This document shows positions 1-9,821 of a DNA stretch of 64,000 nt, piece after piece. Below the pieces are notes generated by a model. It was given only the letters and a program-made list of their open reading frames with translations, was not told the origin of the DNA and made no database searches. Position 1 is the first letter of the stretch; each line of letters starts with the position of its first letter. The position numbers and the translations under genes were made by a program. The stretch comes from Saccharum officinarum. Lineage: Eukaryota > Streptophyta > Magnoliopsida > Poales > Poaceae. The stretch lies in NCBI GenBank assembly GCA_020631735.1, contig CM036160.1, positions 1,534,407-1,598,406 on the forward strand, in the 5' to 3' direction.

Positions 1-59
1 GACTTTAGAGCACTTGATCTTTGTTGTCATCCACATCAATCACTTGCTTCGGCCTAATA

Positions 60-1400
60 TCACCAATATCCATTTTTTATAGCATTGGTCAATTGAGTTC
101 CTCCTACATCATCCAAGTTATTCTCCACATCTTGAGAGCCATTTGTTTCATCAAACTCAACATCATGAACTTCCTCAAGTAAACCACTAGCCAAATTCCA
201 AATTCTATAAGCTTTGCTAGTAGTGGAGTAACCAAGTAGAAATCCTTCATCACATTTCTTCTCGAACTTGCTCAATCTAGTGCCTTTCTTTAAGATGTAA
301 CATTTGCAACCAAAAACCCGAAAGTATGCAATGTTGGGATTTCTTCCATTTAAGATCTCATATGGTGTCTTCTCTAGGAACTTGTGGCAATAGAGGCGGT
401 TGCTATAGAAGCAAGTCGTGTTGATTGCTTCGGCCCAAAATGAATGACTCACATTATACTCATTTAATATTGATCTTGCCATATCAATTAAGGTTCTATT
501 CTTCCTCTCAACTAGGCCATTTGATTGAGGTGTATACTTGGCCGAGAATTGATGTTTAATTCCAAGCTCCTCACATAGCTCATCAACTGTTGTGTTTCTA
601 AACTCACTTCCATTGTCACTTCTCACTTTCTTGATTGTGGTCTCAAATTTATTTTGCACTCTTTTGATGAACTTCTTGAATATATCAAATACATCACTCT
701 TGTCCCCAAGAAAGAATACACATGTATATCTAGTGAAATCATCCACAATCACAAAACCATACTTGTTGCCACCAATGCTTGTGTATGTAGTTGGTCCAAA
801 TAGATCCATGTGTAACAACTCAAATGCCTTGGAAGTACTCATGATGCTTTTCAATGGATGAGTGTTGCCCACTTGCTTTTCGGCTTGACATGCACTATAT
901 AGCTTATCCTTCTCAAATGTGACATCCTTCAAGCCTCTAACTAAGTCATGCTTCACTAACTTGTTCAATTGTTTCATGCCAACATGACCAAGTCTTCTAT
1001 GCCATAACCAACCCATACTTGATTTGGTGAGCAAGCATGTTGAAAGTTGAGTGTCACTAGCATTGAAATTAACCAAGTATAGATTCTCATATCTAAAACC
1101 CTTGAAGATCAAATTTGAGCCATAAACACTAACTATCTCCACATCATCAACACCAAATATGCACTTGAAGCCAAGATCACACAATTGAGTAACCGAGAGA
1201 AGATTGAAGTTTAACTTTTCAACTAAGAGCACATTAGAAATGCTATGATCATTTGAGATTGTAATCCTTCCAAGAGCCTTCACATCACCCTTGCTATTAT
1301 CATCAAATGTAATACTATCAATGCCACTATCATTTGATTTGAGAGAGTTGAACATTTTTGAATCACCGGTCATATGTTGAGAGCACCCACTATCAAGCAC
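60..1400 (-). pseudogene. Copia pol fragment: protease, GAG-pre-integrase, integrase core (frameshifted)
   Basis: This 446-codon open stretch begins at the aspartic protease active-site motif D-S-G-C (residues ~3-6). A GAG-pre-integrase region follows (LWHRRLGH near residue 132). Its HHCC zinc finger has lost the first Cys (K-L-Y-S-A-C, where the family normally has Cys). The integrase core keeps its catalytic triad: D in HMDLFGP, D in RSDNGSEF and E in LVERKNR. There is no genuine start codon; in an active copy pol is made as part of a gag-pol polyprotein in cytoplasmic virus-like particles. The frame runs into a stop just after TNAIKNGYW. A different frame resumes the expected sequence downstream, so about one nucleotide is missing from the A-rich run at ~78-85. 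A further stop follows within 80 bp. Reverse transcriptase is outside the window. Confidence 0.9.
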
Positions 1401-1442
1401 CCAATGCCTTCCTCCGGCCTTGTAATTTACCTACAAAATAAA

Positions 1443-3635
1443 TTAATATTTCTTAGGTACCCATACTTGTTTGGGTCCTTGGAGGTTAGTAACTAAGCTC
1501 TTTGGTACCCAAATGGCCTTCTTCTTCGGACCCACAATTGGTGTACCAACAAACTTAGCTTGCACACCTTTCTCACCCTTGGTAAGCACATAACAAGAAT
1601 CAAAAGGAATGTAAGGTACATTAGTATTTTTCTTGTTCTTGTTCATTTTATTGCAATTAATCTCTAGATGCCCAACTTGCTTGCATCTATTGCAATAACG
1701 ACCATTGCTTTTCACAAAGCGAGGCTTTGGAGTAGTAAAGGCCACCTTGCCCTTCTTGGGAGTATAGCCCAAACCCTCTTTGTTAAGAGAGAACCTTTGG
1801 CTACCTAAGCATTTTAGCAAGCGGGCATCCCCACCATAGGCATTGCCTAATGCGCGGGTGAGATCATCCACCTCTCTCTTGAGAGTCTCATTTTCAACCA
1901 CAAGTGATGAATCACTAGTAGTAGAGGTAGAGTTGGTTGTGGTGGATGATGATGAGCTACATAAAGCATTAATAGGACCAACAAATAAAGAATCATCAAT
2001 AATATCACATGTTAGTCCAATATCACAAGTGACAATCACTTGCTCCTCCTTAGCTTCCTTCATGAGCTTCTCCAACTTGAGATCCTTTTCCTTGATGAGC
2101 TCAAGTAGAGAGGAGTGGGCTTCCTTAAGCCTAGTGTGAGCAACTTCAAGGTCCTCATGGTCTTCCTTTAGACACTCACGAGAGGCCTCTAGCTCATCAA
2201 AGGATTTCCTAAGAGCTTTGAGCTCTTGTTCAATTCCTTTGCACTCATTACTCTTTTTGAGAGCAACAAGCTCCTCCATCAAGACATCATTTTCATTGCT
2301 CTTGGCAATGAGCTCTTGCTCCAAGATTTTGCACTTCTTGGTTGTCCTCTTATAGCCCTTGCTCATTTGATCTATTATGCCCAATAGATCATCCTTGGAG
2401 TAGTCCTCATCCTCCTCATCATCACTCCTACAATCATCACTAGCACAAGAATCATCATCACTATCATCATATTTTACCTTGATAGGCTTGGTCATAAGGC
2501 ATGTCGATGTAGTGTCGAAGATGGATGACTTGTTGGAGAGGGCGATGCTTGCAATGGCTCGCCGAGTGGTCCTCTCATCATCACTAGAGCTTTCATCATC
2601 ATAACTATCGGAGTTGTCACTATCCCAAGTGACCACATAACCACCACCCTTCTTCTTTTTGTTGATAGTGAAGCTCTTTTTCTCTTTCTTCTCCTTCTTG
2701 TCCTTCTTGTTCTTTTTCAACTTTAACTCCCCATCATGATATCTTTTGTCTTCATAGGGACACTTTACCACTACATGATCAGGGCTATTACAATTGTAGC
2801 AAAGCACCTCCTTTTCCTTCATGAAGTCTCTTCTCTTCCTTGCCCCATATCCTTTCTTCTTCATGAACCTTCCCATCTTATGCACTAGGAGGGCCATGGT
2901 CTTATCATCGAATGGATCATCATCATCACTCTCCACCTTGCTCTTGCCCTTAGAGGATGAAGCCTTGAATGCAATGGGCTTCTCTTGCTTGACCTTGGTC
3001 TCCTTCTTTTCTTCTACCTCATCTTCATCATCATTGTATTGGGCATCGGTCATTATATCTCCAAGCACATCGGTTGGTTTGACCTTGTCCAATCCTTCTC
3101 TAAAGATCATTCTTCTCAAGGTGGCAAACTTCTTGGGTAAGCACATCAAGAACTTGTGTGAGAAGTCCTTATCCTCAACCTTCTCTCCAAGTCCCTTGAG
3201 ATCATTGACAATGACTTGGAGCCTATAGAACATCTCCGGGATGGATTCATCATCCTTCATCTTGAAAGTAGAGAACTTGTCCTTGAGCATATATAGCTTG
3301 GCACTTTTTACCGTTGAAGTGCCTTCATATGTTTCTTCAAGCCTTATCCAAAGCTCATTTGCCTTTTCAAGATCTTTGATTTGCTCAAATACTTTATCAT
3401 CAATGGCACGGTAGATTGTGTCAAGTGCCGCCGTGTTGCATTGTTTGTTGATGCGGTCATTTGGAGTGAGATTTTCTTCATCAAGAATGATGTATCCTTC
3501 TTTGGTCACATCCCAAACCTTCTCATGTATATTGCCTAGATATTGCTTCATCTTCCTTTTCCAATGATCAAAGGAAGAGACGCCATCAAAGAATGGAGGC
3601 TTGCCATTAACATGGTTGAACATAACTTGAGCCAT
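1443..3635 (-). CDS. Copia gag polyprotein (capsid/nucleocapsid), intact ORF
   Basis: 730 codons starting at MAQVMFNHVNG, 40-50 bp inside the element from the primer binding site. The N-terminal ~250 residues are a UBN2/DUF4219-type Copia capsid (YEGTSTVKSAKLYMLK and similar). Two CX2CX4HX4C zinc knuckles are visible, CYNCNSPDHVVVKC at ~279-292 and CNRCKQVGHLEINC at ~647-660. Between them lie a Lys-rich patch, acidic Asp/Ser runs and a long heptad-like coiled coil (~450-560). The product would package element RNA into virus-like particles. The ORF ends TAA; pol continues in the same frame after a second stop (TAG). No frameshift is seen within gag, in contrast with pol. Confidence 0.9.
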   Translation of the reverse strand: MAQVMFNHVNGKPPFFDGVSSFDHWKRKMKQYLGNIHEKVWDVTKEGYIILDEENLTPNDRINKQCNTAALDTIYRAIDDKVFEQIKDLEKANELWIRLEETYEGTSTVKSAKLYMLKDKFSTFKMKDDESIPEMFYRLQVIVNDLKGLGEKVEDKDFSHKFLMCLPKKFATLRRMIFREGLDKVKPTDVLGDIMTDAQYNDDEDEVEEKKETKVKQEKPIAFKASSSKGKSKVESDDDDPFDDKTMALLVHKMGRFMKKKGYGARKRRDFMKEKEVLCYNCNSPDHVVVKCPYEDKRYHDGELKLKKNKKDKKEKKEKKSFTINKKKKGGGYVVTWDSDNSDSYDDESSSDDERTTRRAIASIALSNKSSIFDTTSTCLMTKPIKVKYDDSDDDSCASDDCRSDDEEDEDYSKDDLLGIIDQMSKGYKRTTKKCKILEQELIAKSNENDVLMEELVALKKSNECKGIEQELKALRKSFDELEASRECLKEDHEDLEVAHTRLKEAHSSLLELIKEKDLKLEKLMKEAKEEQVIVTCDIGLTCDIIDDSLFVGPINALCSSSSSTTTNSTSTTSDSSLVVENETLKREVDDLTRALGNAYGGDARLLKCLGSQRFSLNKEGLGYTPKKGKVAFTTPKPRFVKSNGRYCNRCKQVGHLEINCNKMNKNKKNTNVPYIPFDSCYVLTKGEKGVQAKFVGTPIVGPKKKAIWVPKSLVTNLQGPKQVWVPKKY

Positions 3636-3674
3636 CTTGCACCGATGTTGTTAAGCCTTGCAAACAGTGACCAC

Positions 3675-3687
3675 GGCTCTGATACCA
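3675..3687 (-). promoter_or_regulatory. Primer binding site of the Copia element
   Basis: On the minus strand the sequence reads TGGTATCAGAGCC, two bases after the LTR end. It is complementary to the 3' end of plant initiator methionyl-tRNA, the usual primer for minus-strand DNA synthesis in Copia elements. It fixes the LTR/internal boundary at 3690. Confidence 0.92.
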
Positions 3688-4587
3688 CTTGAAAGGTCTT
3701 GATGGCTAGAGGGGGGTGAATAGCCTTTTAAAATTTTCTACAAAGACAAGCTAAATAAGTTTATCAATACAACAAATAGCGAGATGCGAGTTTTGCTTAG
3801 CCTACGGGGTGTTTGCAAGCCACCTATCCAATTCACAATTCTAGTATATTGGCACTCAACCGCACAAGTTAAACCGAGAAGGTAACTACAACTACAACTA
3901 GCAAGCTACACAAAAGAGCTACTCTAGCAAAGCAAATTAGCTGGCAAAGATAACTAAGAAAGTAATGCGGAGTTGAGTTAGGAGGGTTTCACCGAGGGGC
4001 AAAGTATTGAGCCAACCAATGTGATCAACAATGAATACCAAAACAACCGAACATCGGGATCAATCAATCACAATATGAGAGTGATGACACGAAGATTTAT
4101 CCCGAGGTTCACGTGCTTGCCGACACGCTAGTCCCCGTTGTGTCCCTCTTCACCACGTGGTTCGGTGGCTAATTGGTCTCACACCGAGCCTCTCAAAAGG
4201 CGCCACAAGAACCTACCAAATGGCAAAAGGTTGTAATGACACGAGTAATTTACTAATGTTGTCTTTGGCGCTTCGCCGAGGTAGGCACAAACCCCTCACA
4301 ATCACCGGAGGTGGCCAAGAACAATCACCAACTCTTGCCAACGCCTCCAAGCTGCTCTAAGCCATCTAGGTGGCGGCAACCACCAAGAGAAACAAGAATC
4401 CCGCAGCAAATCAACCACCAAGTGCCAACTAGATGCAATCTCACAATGCAAATGCACTTCGATCACTCAATCTCACTTCGAATATGCAAAGAAGCAAGAG
4501 AGATGAGTGGGAGGGGAGTTGCTTAGCTCAAAGTGCTCACAAGTATGTCAAAAGTGCAAGAGAGAGAGCCTTGAGCCGGCCAACGAG

Positions 4588-4595
4588 TATTTATA
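4588..4595 (-). promoter_or_regulatory. Probable TATA box in the Copia LTR
   Basis: The minus strand reads TATAAATA in a clean context, about 990 bp inside the LTR from its outer end. It lies just downstream (in element sense) of the CCGGACGCG repeats, which suggests U3/R organisation with transcription toward gag. Confidence 0.6.
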
Positions 4596-4639
4596 GACGT
4601 ACCCCTTCGAATAGAGCCGTTAGGAACGAGATTCAGCTG

Positions 4640-5010
4640 AAGTTGCGCTGACCGAACGCACTGGTCCGATTGACTGGACGCGCCGATCGCGCAACGGCTC
4701 TTTCGTGAAGCACCGACCGGACGTGCTGGTCGCAACGACCGGACGCGCCGGGATCGACCGGACGCGCTGGTCAAGTCTGAGCAGCGCACAACGATCCAGC
4801 GACCGGACGCGCTGAAGAACTGACCGGACGCCACAGTGCCCGCGTCCGGTTGGAGTCCAGTAAGCTCCCTCGACGACCGGACGCGTCCGGTCGACTATGA
4901 CCGGACGCACCGCGCGTCCGATCAACAAACTGAAATTCGCGCAGACACTGAACGCTGACCGGACGCGTCCGGTCAAACAGAGACCGCGTCCGGTCCAGCG
5001 TCCGGTCACC
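4640..5010. repeat. GC-rich degenerate tandem repeats in the Copia U3
   Basis: The word GACCGGACGCG and its reverse complement CGCGTCCGGTC recur many times at ~15-30 bp spacing, often followed by CTGGTC. The block sits directly upstream of the TATA box in element sense, which is where enhancer-like repeats occur in LTRs. It is dense in CG and CCGG sites, so methylation would be expected. Confidence 0.8.
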
Positions 5011-5694
5011 ACTATGACCTCCGTTCGCCTCCGTTTCTTTTCCGACTTTCGGCGTAGTGGAAAAAAGGTCGTTTCAACTCCTCAAAAACGCCTGAATCCC
5101 GCCTCGCAAGCTCGGCGGGAGGGAGAGAGGACTCCCAAACCCTCTCTACCGCTCAAACTCCAACGCCAACGCAAATGTGCTAACACCACCAAATGATCAC
5201 GTCATGTGCGAGTGTGTTAGCATTTTCACAATCATTTTTCGAGGCGTTATTAGTTCTATCCAAATACATATGATTATGAAATGCACACATAGAGGCACTT
5301 AGGAGTTCAATAGCCGCGTCATTCCCCTCTTTATAGTACGACTATCTGTCCTATAATATAACCACACCCACTTGGTGTCTTGGCTACTAAAACACAACCC
5401 TTAAGCATATACCTTTGCCTTGATCACGTAGGGTTGCATCCAAATCCAAGTGTGGTCATCATGATCACCATGTCCATCTTGTCACCAACCTTAGAATGTA
5501 CTAGTCCTCATATGCTACATACAACTTAGGCATAGGATTAGTACTTAGGCATTGTCACTAATTACCAACACCAAACATAGGACTTTCAACTGCACGGTCG
5601 CAGAACTCGTATCAAAGAGAGCCTTGGTCATATGAGTATGTGTTAATTCCCTACCCGGGCGATAATTTATTCTAGATTCGCCACTAGGTCCGTG

Positions 5695-6140
5695 CATATT
5701 CATTTATATATCAAAGTTTAGGCTGGCAATCGCCTACCATAGTACCAATCATGATCTTCTTTATATTCTTTTTGTCCTTTTCCGTTTCTTGAATTCTGTT
5801 GCTTGGACACATCTTTTTTCTTTTATTATTAATATATATTATTAATCAGTAGGGTGCTACCATTCCTGTTTCCTCAAAAAGAATCACCTACCGTAGTTAC
5901 TCTAAAGAAAATCCACTCTACCCTTTCCAAAAAAAAATCCACTCTAAGAATTTATGTAAGTGCAGTGCAGTGTGCTGTTCATGTGTTTAGCTTCATGTAA
6001 ATCTATTTCATGCTAGAGATTATACATAGTAAGAAAAGGGAAAAATAGAAAAATATAGGGGTATGGCCAAAATAAATATTGTCAGACTCTTGGCCTGCTG
6101 GTCCTGGTGGCGGTGCAACACCGCTGCAGGTTCTAGCTTC
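5695..6140. repeat. Direct repeat, copy 1 (upstream of the Rx-N-like gene)
   Basis: About 445 bp here closely match 8721-9137, in the same order and orientation. Shared words include TATATATCAAAGTT, TTTTTGTCCTTTTCCG, GCGGTGCAACACCGCTGCA and a short A-run. The first ~190 bp resemble a grass LINE 3' tail. The copies are 3.03 kb apart and bracket the gene at 6766-8274, suggesting a tandem duplication of the locus followed by loss of one gene copy. Confidence 0.85.
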
Positions 6141-6765
6141 TGGGCCCCATGGTGCAAGGGGAGGTTTCAAGCTTTCCATGTTCACCTACAAAGGACCAAG
6201 CCTTCTGAGTTCCCTGTACGCTGCTGAACTAATATAATGGATGAAAGATGTTGAAGCTCACGTATTATATTTCCCCTTGTTCTCTTTCAGTTTATTAGCA
6301 TAGCAGCCTCCGTATGGTTCAAATTGTCACTATTTAATGCATGTTCAATACTATATTAGCCAATTATATTCAAACGTCTACAGAGAAGCATAGCAGCCTC
6401 CATTTGATTATTCACACAGCATGTGCTTCGTCAACTTGCCACCACTTAATGATATGTTAGTCAATTATATGCATATATAGGAGCAGAGACTCTCATCATT
6501 GATTGAAGTCACATATCCCTTCTTGAGCCAACATTTCCCTGGCTTATGGAGACCAGCACCTCCTTATAGAGATACCTTCATACACAGGACAGCTAAGCTG
6601 ATCACTACTCCCATACAATTCTATCAAAGGTAGATTCTTACAGCCACTCAGCTAAATCCTTGCTTGTGATCAAAATTCCAAATTTTTACTCTCTCATGTG
6701 TGCTGACTAATGGTGTATGCTACTTTTCATGAGCAGGGAAGGGACGCTATTGATCTTGAGTCCTA
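6141..6765 (+). promoter_or_regulatory. Promoter and leader region of the Rx-N-like gene
   Basis: No coding sequence is seen. A TATATAG box is at 6474-6480. A plausible leader exon ends at ~6629 (AAAG then GTAGATT), with an acceptor TTCATGAGCAG ending at ~6736 just before GGAAGGGACGC. The pseudogene at 41500 has the same leader junction (CTGAGCAG then GGAAGGGATGC), which supports a conserved leader intron. Confidence 0.55.
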
Positions 6766-8274
6766 ATGGCAGAGATGGTCGGTTCTGCGGTTGTCCAAGG
6801 GGCAGTTAGCCAAATCCTATCTGATCTGATTGACAGGCATGAGGGGAAAGAGAAATCGAAGGACAACGAAAACTTAGAGAGGCTAGAGATGGCGCACATC
6901 AAGTTGGAGGCTGCTCTCGAGACATCTGAAAAGTGGCAGATCACTGATGCATCGTTGTTGCGTTGGCGGAAAAATCTGAAGCGTGCTGCTCAAGAGTGCG
7001 ACGACGTGCTCCACAAGTGCAAGAATAGAATCCTAGAAGAAGAACAGATGGAACAGGAGGTCAGTAGTTCAGCCTTTCCTAAACGGATAGCACATGCTAC
7101 CAAGTCATTTATTTCTTCTACCTTTGGTCGCAACGACCAGCTAAGCAGATCCATTGTTCGAAGATTTGAGTGGTATGCAGATGGTGCTAGCGACTTCTTG
7201 ATATTCATAGAGCTTGGTTGCACACCGCATTGTCACATGCCCTTCAACCCTTTTGTCAAAAACCTTTTTACAGGCAAGAAGCTACAACACATTATCGATC
7301 TGGGAAATCAGAGCACATTTTTTTTGCTGTGGTTGCCCTTCAGTACTCCAGAGCATGGAATAGAGGTTGTCCTGTTCTTCATCCAGAAAGATGGTCTGGC
7401 ACCCGAGAATAGTTTTTTCTTTAGTGTCACTCTACAACTTTTAGAGAGTACGGACATAGTTGGAACTGCCATTGATTGCTTGAGGTTGTACACACCCCTT
7501 TTTAAGTCTAAAGTTGAAATTATTAGGAATAAACTTATGCAACTACCTACACAAGACTTCTCATGGGTGCCATTTCTTGATTCACGCCAGAAAAAACATT
7601 GGGAGAATCTTCATAATTGTGTTTCTCAATGGAATCGCCCAAACCCATCATGTTGCAAGGAGCTTGACCAGCATGAACTTCACTGTAGTAGCAACACAGG
7701 CACGCCAGATATTTCTCTAGAATCAGTTATTGGAGTGCACTTGCAGTGCCAAGTCTCACTGCGTGGAGGCGATTTTTGTTTGCAAGATTCTCAATATCTG
7801 ATAGCTGGACTACTGTTTATGCCCCATGGCTCTTCAGAAGACCTGCTGGCTGCGGATAAAAGCTCAGCTATAGTGGTGAATCACGGTGAGGAGCAACATT
7901 ACGCTCATACAGACATTACCTTGGCACAGCTGGAAGAGATCACACTACCAAAGGCTGTAGATTACTTCTGCCAAAACACAGACACATTAGTGTACCAGAT
8001 GCTTTGGAAGTCTAAACATGGTGCTGCATATATCCAAATTGCGAAGGCAAGCACGACGATGCAAAGCACACGGCGAATGACTCGGGGCACTAGGGCAAGA
8101 AAGGCAGTGCAACGACGGGATCAGGAGCTGGAGGAGCAGCCGTATGTGGTTCCTCACTTCCTCAACTTATGGGCTCGGCACGCGCCTAGCCGGCTGCAAG
8201 GCTCTCTCGCAAGCTGGATGCAGAAAGAAAAAGAAAATCGGTTAGCACCTTCACAAATGCGCCTGAAGTTCTAG
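6766..8274 (+). CDS. Rx-N-like coiled-coil protein lacking NB-ARC, intact
   Basis: This single-exon 502-residue protein starts at ATG in the context CCTAATGGC, right after the leader acceptor. Residues ~1-105 resemble the Rx-type coiled-coil domain at the N-terminus of plant CC-NLR immune receptors (VVQGAVSQILSDL, LERLEMAHIKLEAAL, LKRAAQECDDVL). No P-loop, kinase-2 or GLPL motif follows, and there are no leucine-rich repeats. Residues ~110-500 instead form a grass-family region of unknown function, with motifs shared by the relatives at 37.9-43.8 kb: LLFMPHGSSE, LPKAVDYFCQN, VYQMLWKSKHGAAYI and HAPSRLQGSLASW. No signal peptide or membrane segment is obvious. A role in immunity is only inferred from the N-terminal domain; the C-terminal region has no function I can name. 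It is the only intact member in the window. Confidence 0.85.
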   Translation: MAEMVGSAVVQGAVSQILSDLIDRHEGKEKSKDNENLERLEMAHIKLEAALETSEKWQITDASLLRWRKNLKRAAQECDDVLHKCKNRILEEEQMEQEVSSSAFPKRIAHATKSFISSTFGRNDQLSRSIVRRFEWYADGASDFLIFIELGCTPHCHMPFNPFVKNLFTGKKLQHIIDLGNQSTFFLLWLPFSTPEHGIEVVLFFIQKDGLAPENSFFFSVTLQLLESTDIVGTAIDCLRLYTPLFKSKVEIIRNKLMQLPTQDFSWVPFLDSRQKKHWENLHNCVSQWNRPNPSCCKELDQHELHCSSNTGTPDISLESVIGVHLQCQVSLRGGDFCLQDSQYLIAGLLFMPHGSSEDLLAADKSSAIVVNHGEEQHYAHTDITLAQLEEITLPKAVDYFCQNTDTLVYQMLWKSKHGAAYIQIAKASTTMQSTRRMTRGTRARKAVQRRDQELEEQPYVVPHFLNLWARHAPSRLQGSLASWMQKEKENRLAPSQMRLKF

Positions 8275-8479
8275 ATCATTTAGCATGGATCGATAATAGA
8301 AACTAGCAGAAAAAGATTCATGCAAATGGAATTTTCTTGGGAACAGATTAAACATAAATGTTGGGAATTCTTCACAGCTAAGGACATGTCTGTACGTTGA
8401 GGACATTCTCAGGTATGAGCTAAATTCTGTGTATGGGGTCAAGACTTGAGAGAAGGCTGTTGAGTATTTGAGTTACATA

Positions 8480-8912
8480 TGCGAATTCTCTGGAACAGTA
8501 GGAATGCCAAGGCCTTCAATGACCATGACGTCTCTGCTGCCAAACTCTTCGAATGCTGCATTGGATCTTCACCTCTTGTCACACTGAGCTTAGAAAGCCT
8601 GCCCATCGTTTTCTTCAACTTTTGGGTTGAGTTTTTTTTTTTTTTTGGAGAATGTGACAAAGCTCTTAGCACTCCTGCACTCTCTTCCCCTTTTGCAAAT
8701 CCTGTATGCACTGATCCTTACATATTCATTTATATATCAAAGTTCAGGCTGTCAATCGCCTACCATAGTACAAATTGTGATCTTCTTTATATTCTTTTTG
8801 TCCTTTTCCGTTTCTTGAATTCTGTTGCTTGGACACATCCTTTATTCTTCTATTATTAATATATATATTAACCAGTAGGGGGGCTCCCACTCTTGTTTCC
8901 TAAAAAAATTGC
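8480..8912 (+). mobile_element. LINE 3' remnant (zf-RVT tail, 3' UTR, short poly(A))
   Basis: A short frame reads ILWNSRNAKAFNDHD, which matches the end of the zinc-binding reverse-transcriptase tail of plant LINEs (usually W-x-R-N-A-x-x-F-N). A T-rich 3' UTR with TTGGACACATC and an A-run at 8902-8908 follow. The same 3' tail occurs at ~5700-5880. No reverse transcriptase remains. Confidence 0.6.
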
Positions 8913-9137
8913 CTACCATAGTTACTCTATAGAAATCCACTCTAAGAATTTATGTTAAGTGCAGTGCACTTCTCATGCGTTTAGCGTCATGTAAATCCAT
9001 TTCTTACTAGAGATTATATAGTAAGAAAAAGGAAAATAGAAAAACAGAGGCATACACTGGGCCCAAATAAAAATAAAATTGCCAGACTCTTGGCCCGGCC
9101 CAGGTGGCGGTGCAACACCGCTGCAAGTTCTGGCTTG
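8721..9137. repeat. Direct repeat, copy 2 (downstream of the Rx-N-like gene)
   Basis: This matches 5695-6140 with small indels and continues past the LINE A-run into non-LINE sequence. The duplicated unit was therefore larger than the LINE itself. Confidence 0.85.
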
Positions 9138-9740
9138 TGTACTTTCACGCCACACCTTGCCCCTGCTACACATGGTGTACGGTGATTTTGCCACGCGCCA
9201 CACGGCCTGACACGCCAAAAGAGTTAAAAATAAAAATATGATGGGTTATTTTAAAAATATGATTTAGAGAAACGTAAAGAATTTAAAGAAAATCTCATCG
9301 TTAACAGGTGGTGTTTCATTAGGTAGCCTTAGCATTTATGCCAAGCATGTCAATACAATTCCGATACCACCTGGAATGACCATTATATAACGTACAGGTG
9401 CTAGACCGGTATTAAAAACACTTTTATCACGTACCGGTCTCAATACAAGCTATTCCGGCCAAGATCAGTCATACCGGTACCGGCTAAGAATCAAGTAATA
9501 TCTGATTTAATGTACAATTTATAAAACTGTTAAATAAATTATATGATATCTTAAACATAAGCCTATATATCTTTTGGGATGATCACGACTAAAGTTGTAT
9601 GGAAATATATCATATATAGCTACTTGTATATTATGATTTTAATAAAGACTAAACGGTATTAGGGTATTGACTAATACCAGAATGTTCTGTTCCAAGAGAG
9701 AGAAAACAGAATAGCCTCTGGAATGGTTTTTTTATTATTG
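9138..9740. other. Non-coding, AT-rich
   Basis: No gene is seen. Short words around TACCGG (ACCGGTATT, TACCGGTCTC, CATACCGGTACCGG at 9405-9485) suggest decayed transposon sequence, but no boundary can be set. Confidence 0.4.
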
Positions 9741-9776
9741 TACTAGCAAACATGCTCGTATGTTGCAACGGGAGAA
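9741..9776 (+). repeat. Grass repeat motif (TTGCAACGGG type)
   Basis: The sequence TACTAGCAAACATGCTCG followed by TATGTTGCAACGGGAG recurs in inverse orientation at 58655-58695 with few changes. I recognise it as a common grass repeat edge but cannot assign the superfamily. Confidence 0.45.
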
Positions 9777-9821
9777 AATCAAAACTTGTATCCCTACTTA
9801 GTTACTAATATGCATATTTTG

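Larger units (their letters stand above)
1..5588 (-). mobile_element. Ty1/Copia retrotransposon, SIRE/Maximus-like, 5' portion
   Basis: The visible order on the minus strand is 5' LTR (5588-3690), initiator-Met-type primer binding site, gag, then protease, GAG-pre-integrase and integrase core of pol. The rest of pol (reverse transcriptase, RNase H) and the 3' LTR lie left of the window. The ~1.9-kb LTR, the very long gag with two zinc knuckles, and gag and pol lying in one frame separated by stops fit the SIRE/Maximus lineage; the lineage name is inferred from architecture. The element is defective: a frameshift ends pol early, near position 60-85. Confidence 0.9.
3690..5588 (-). repeat. 5' LTR of the Copia element (1899 bp)
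   Basis: The LTR is bounded by the short inverted repeat TGAAAG...CTTTCA, with the primer binding site just inside. It is long for Copia, as in SIRE/Maximus elements. The U3 part holds a GC-rich array (4640-5010) and a minus-strand TATA box (4588-4595). The 3' LTR is outside the window, so neither age nor target duplication can be judged. Confidence 0.88.

Noticed and set aside
4523..5196. Several ~100-codon frames in the Copia LTR
   Set aside because: Produced by the CCGGACGCG repeats; Arg-rich peptides without similarity to known proteins.
6766..8274. Intact gene as a full NLR resistance gene
   Set aside because: No P-loop, kinase-2, GLPL or leucine-rich repeats in the 502 residues or in flanking sequence.
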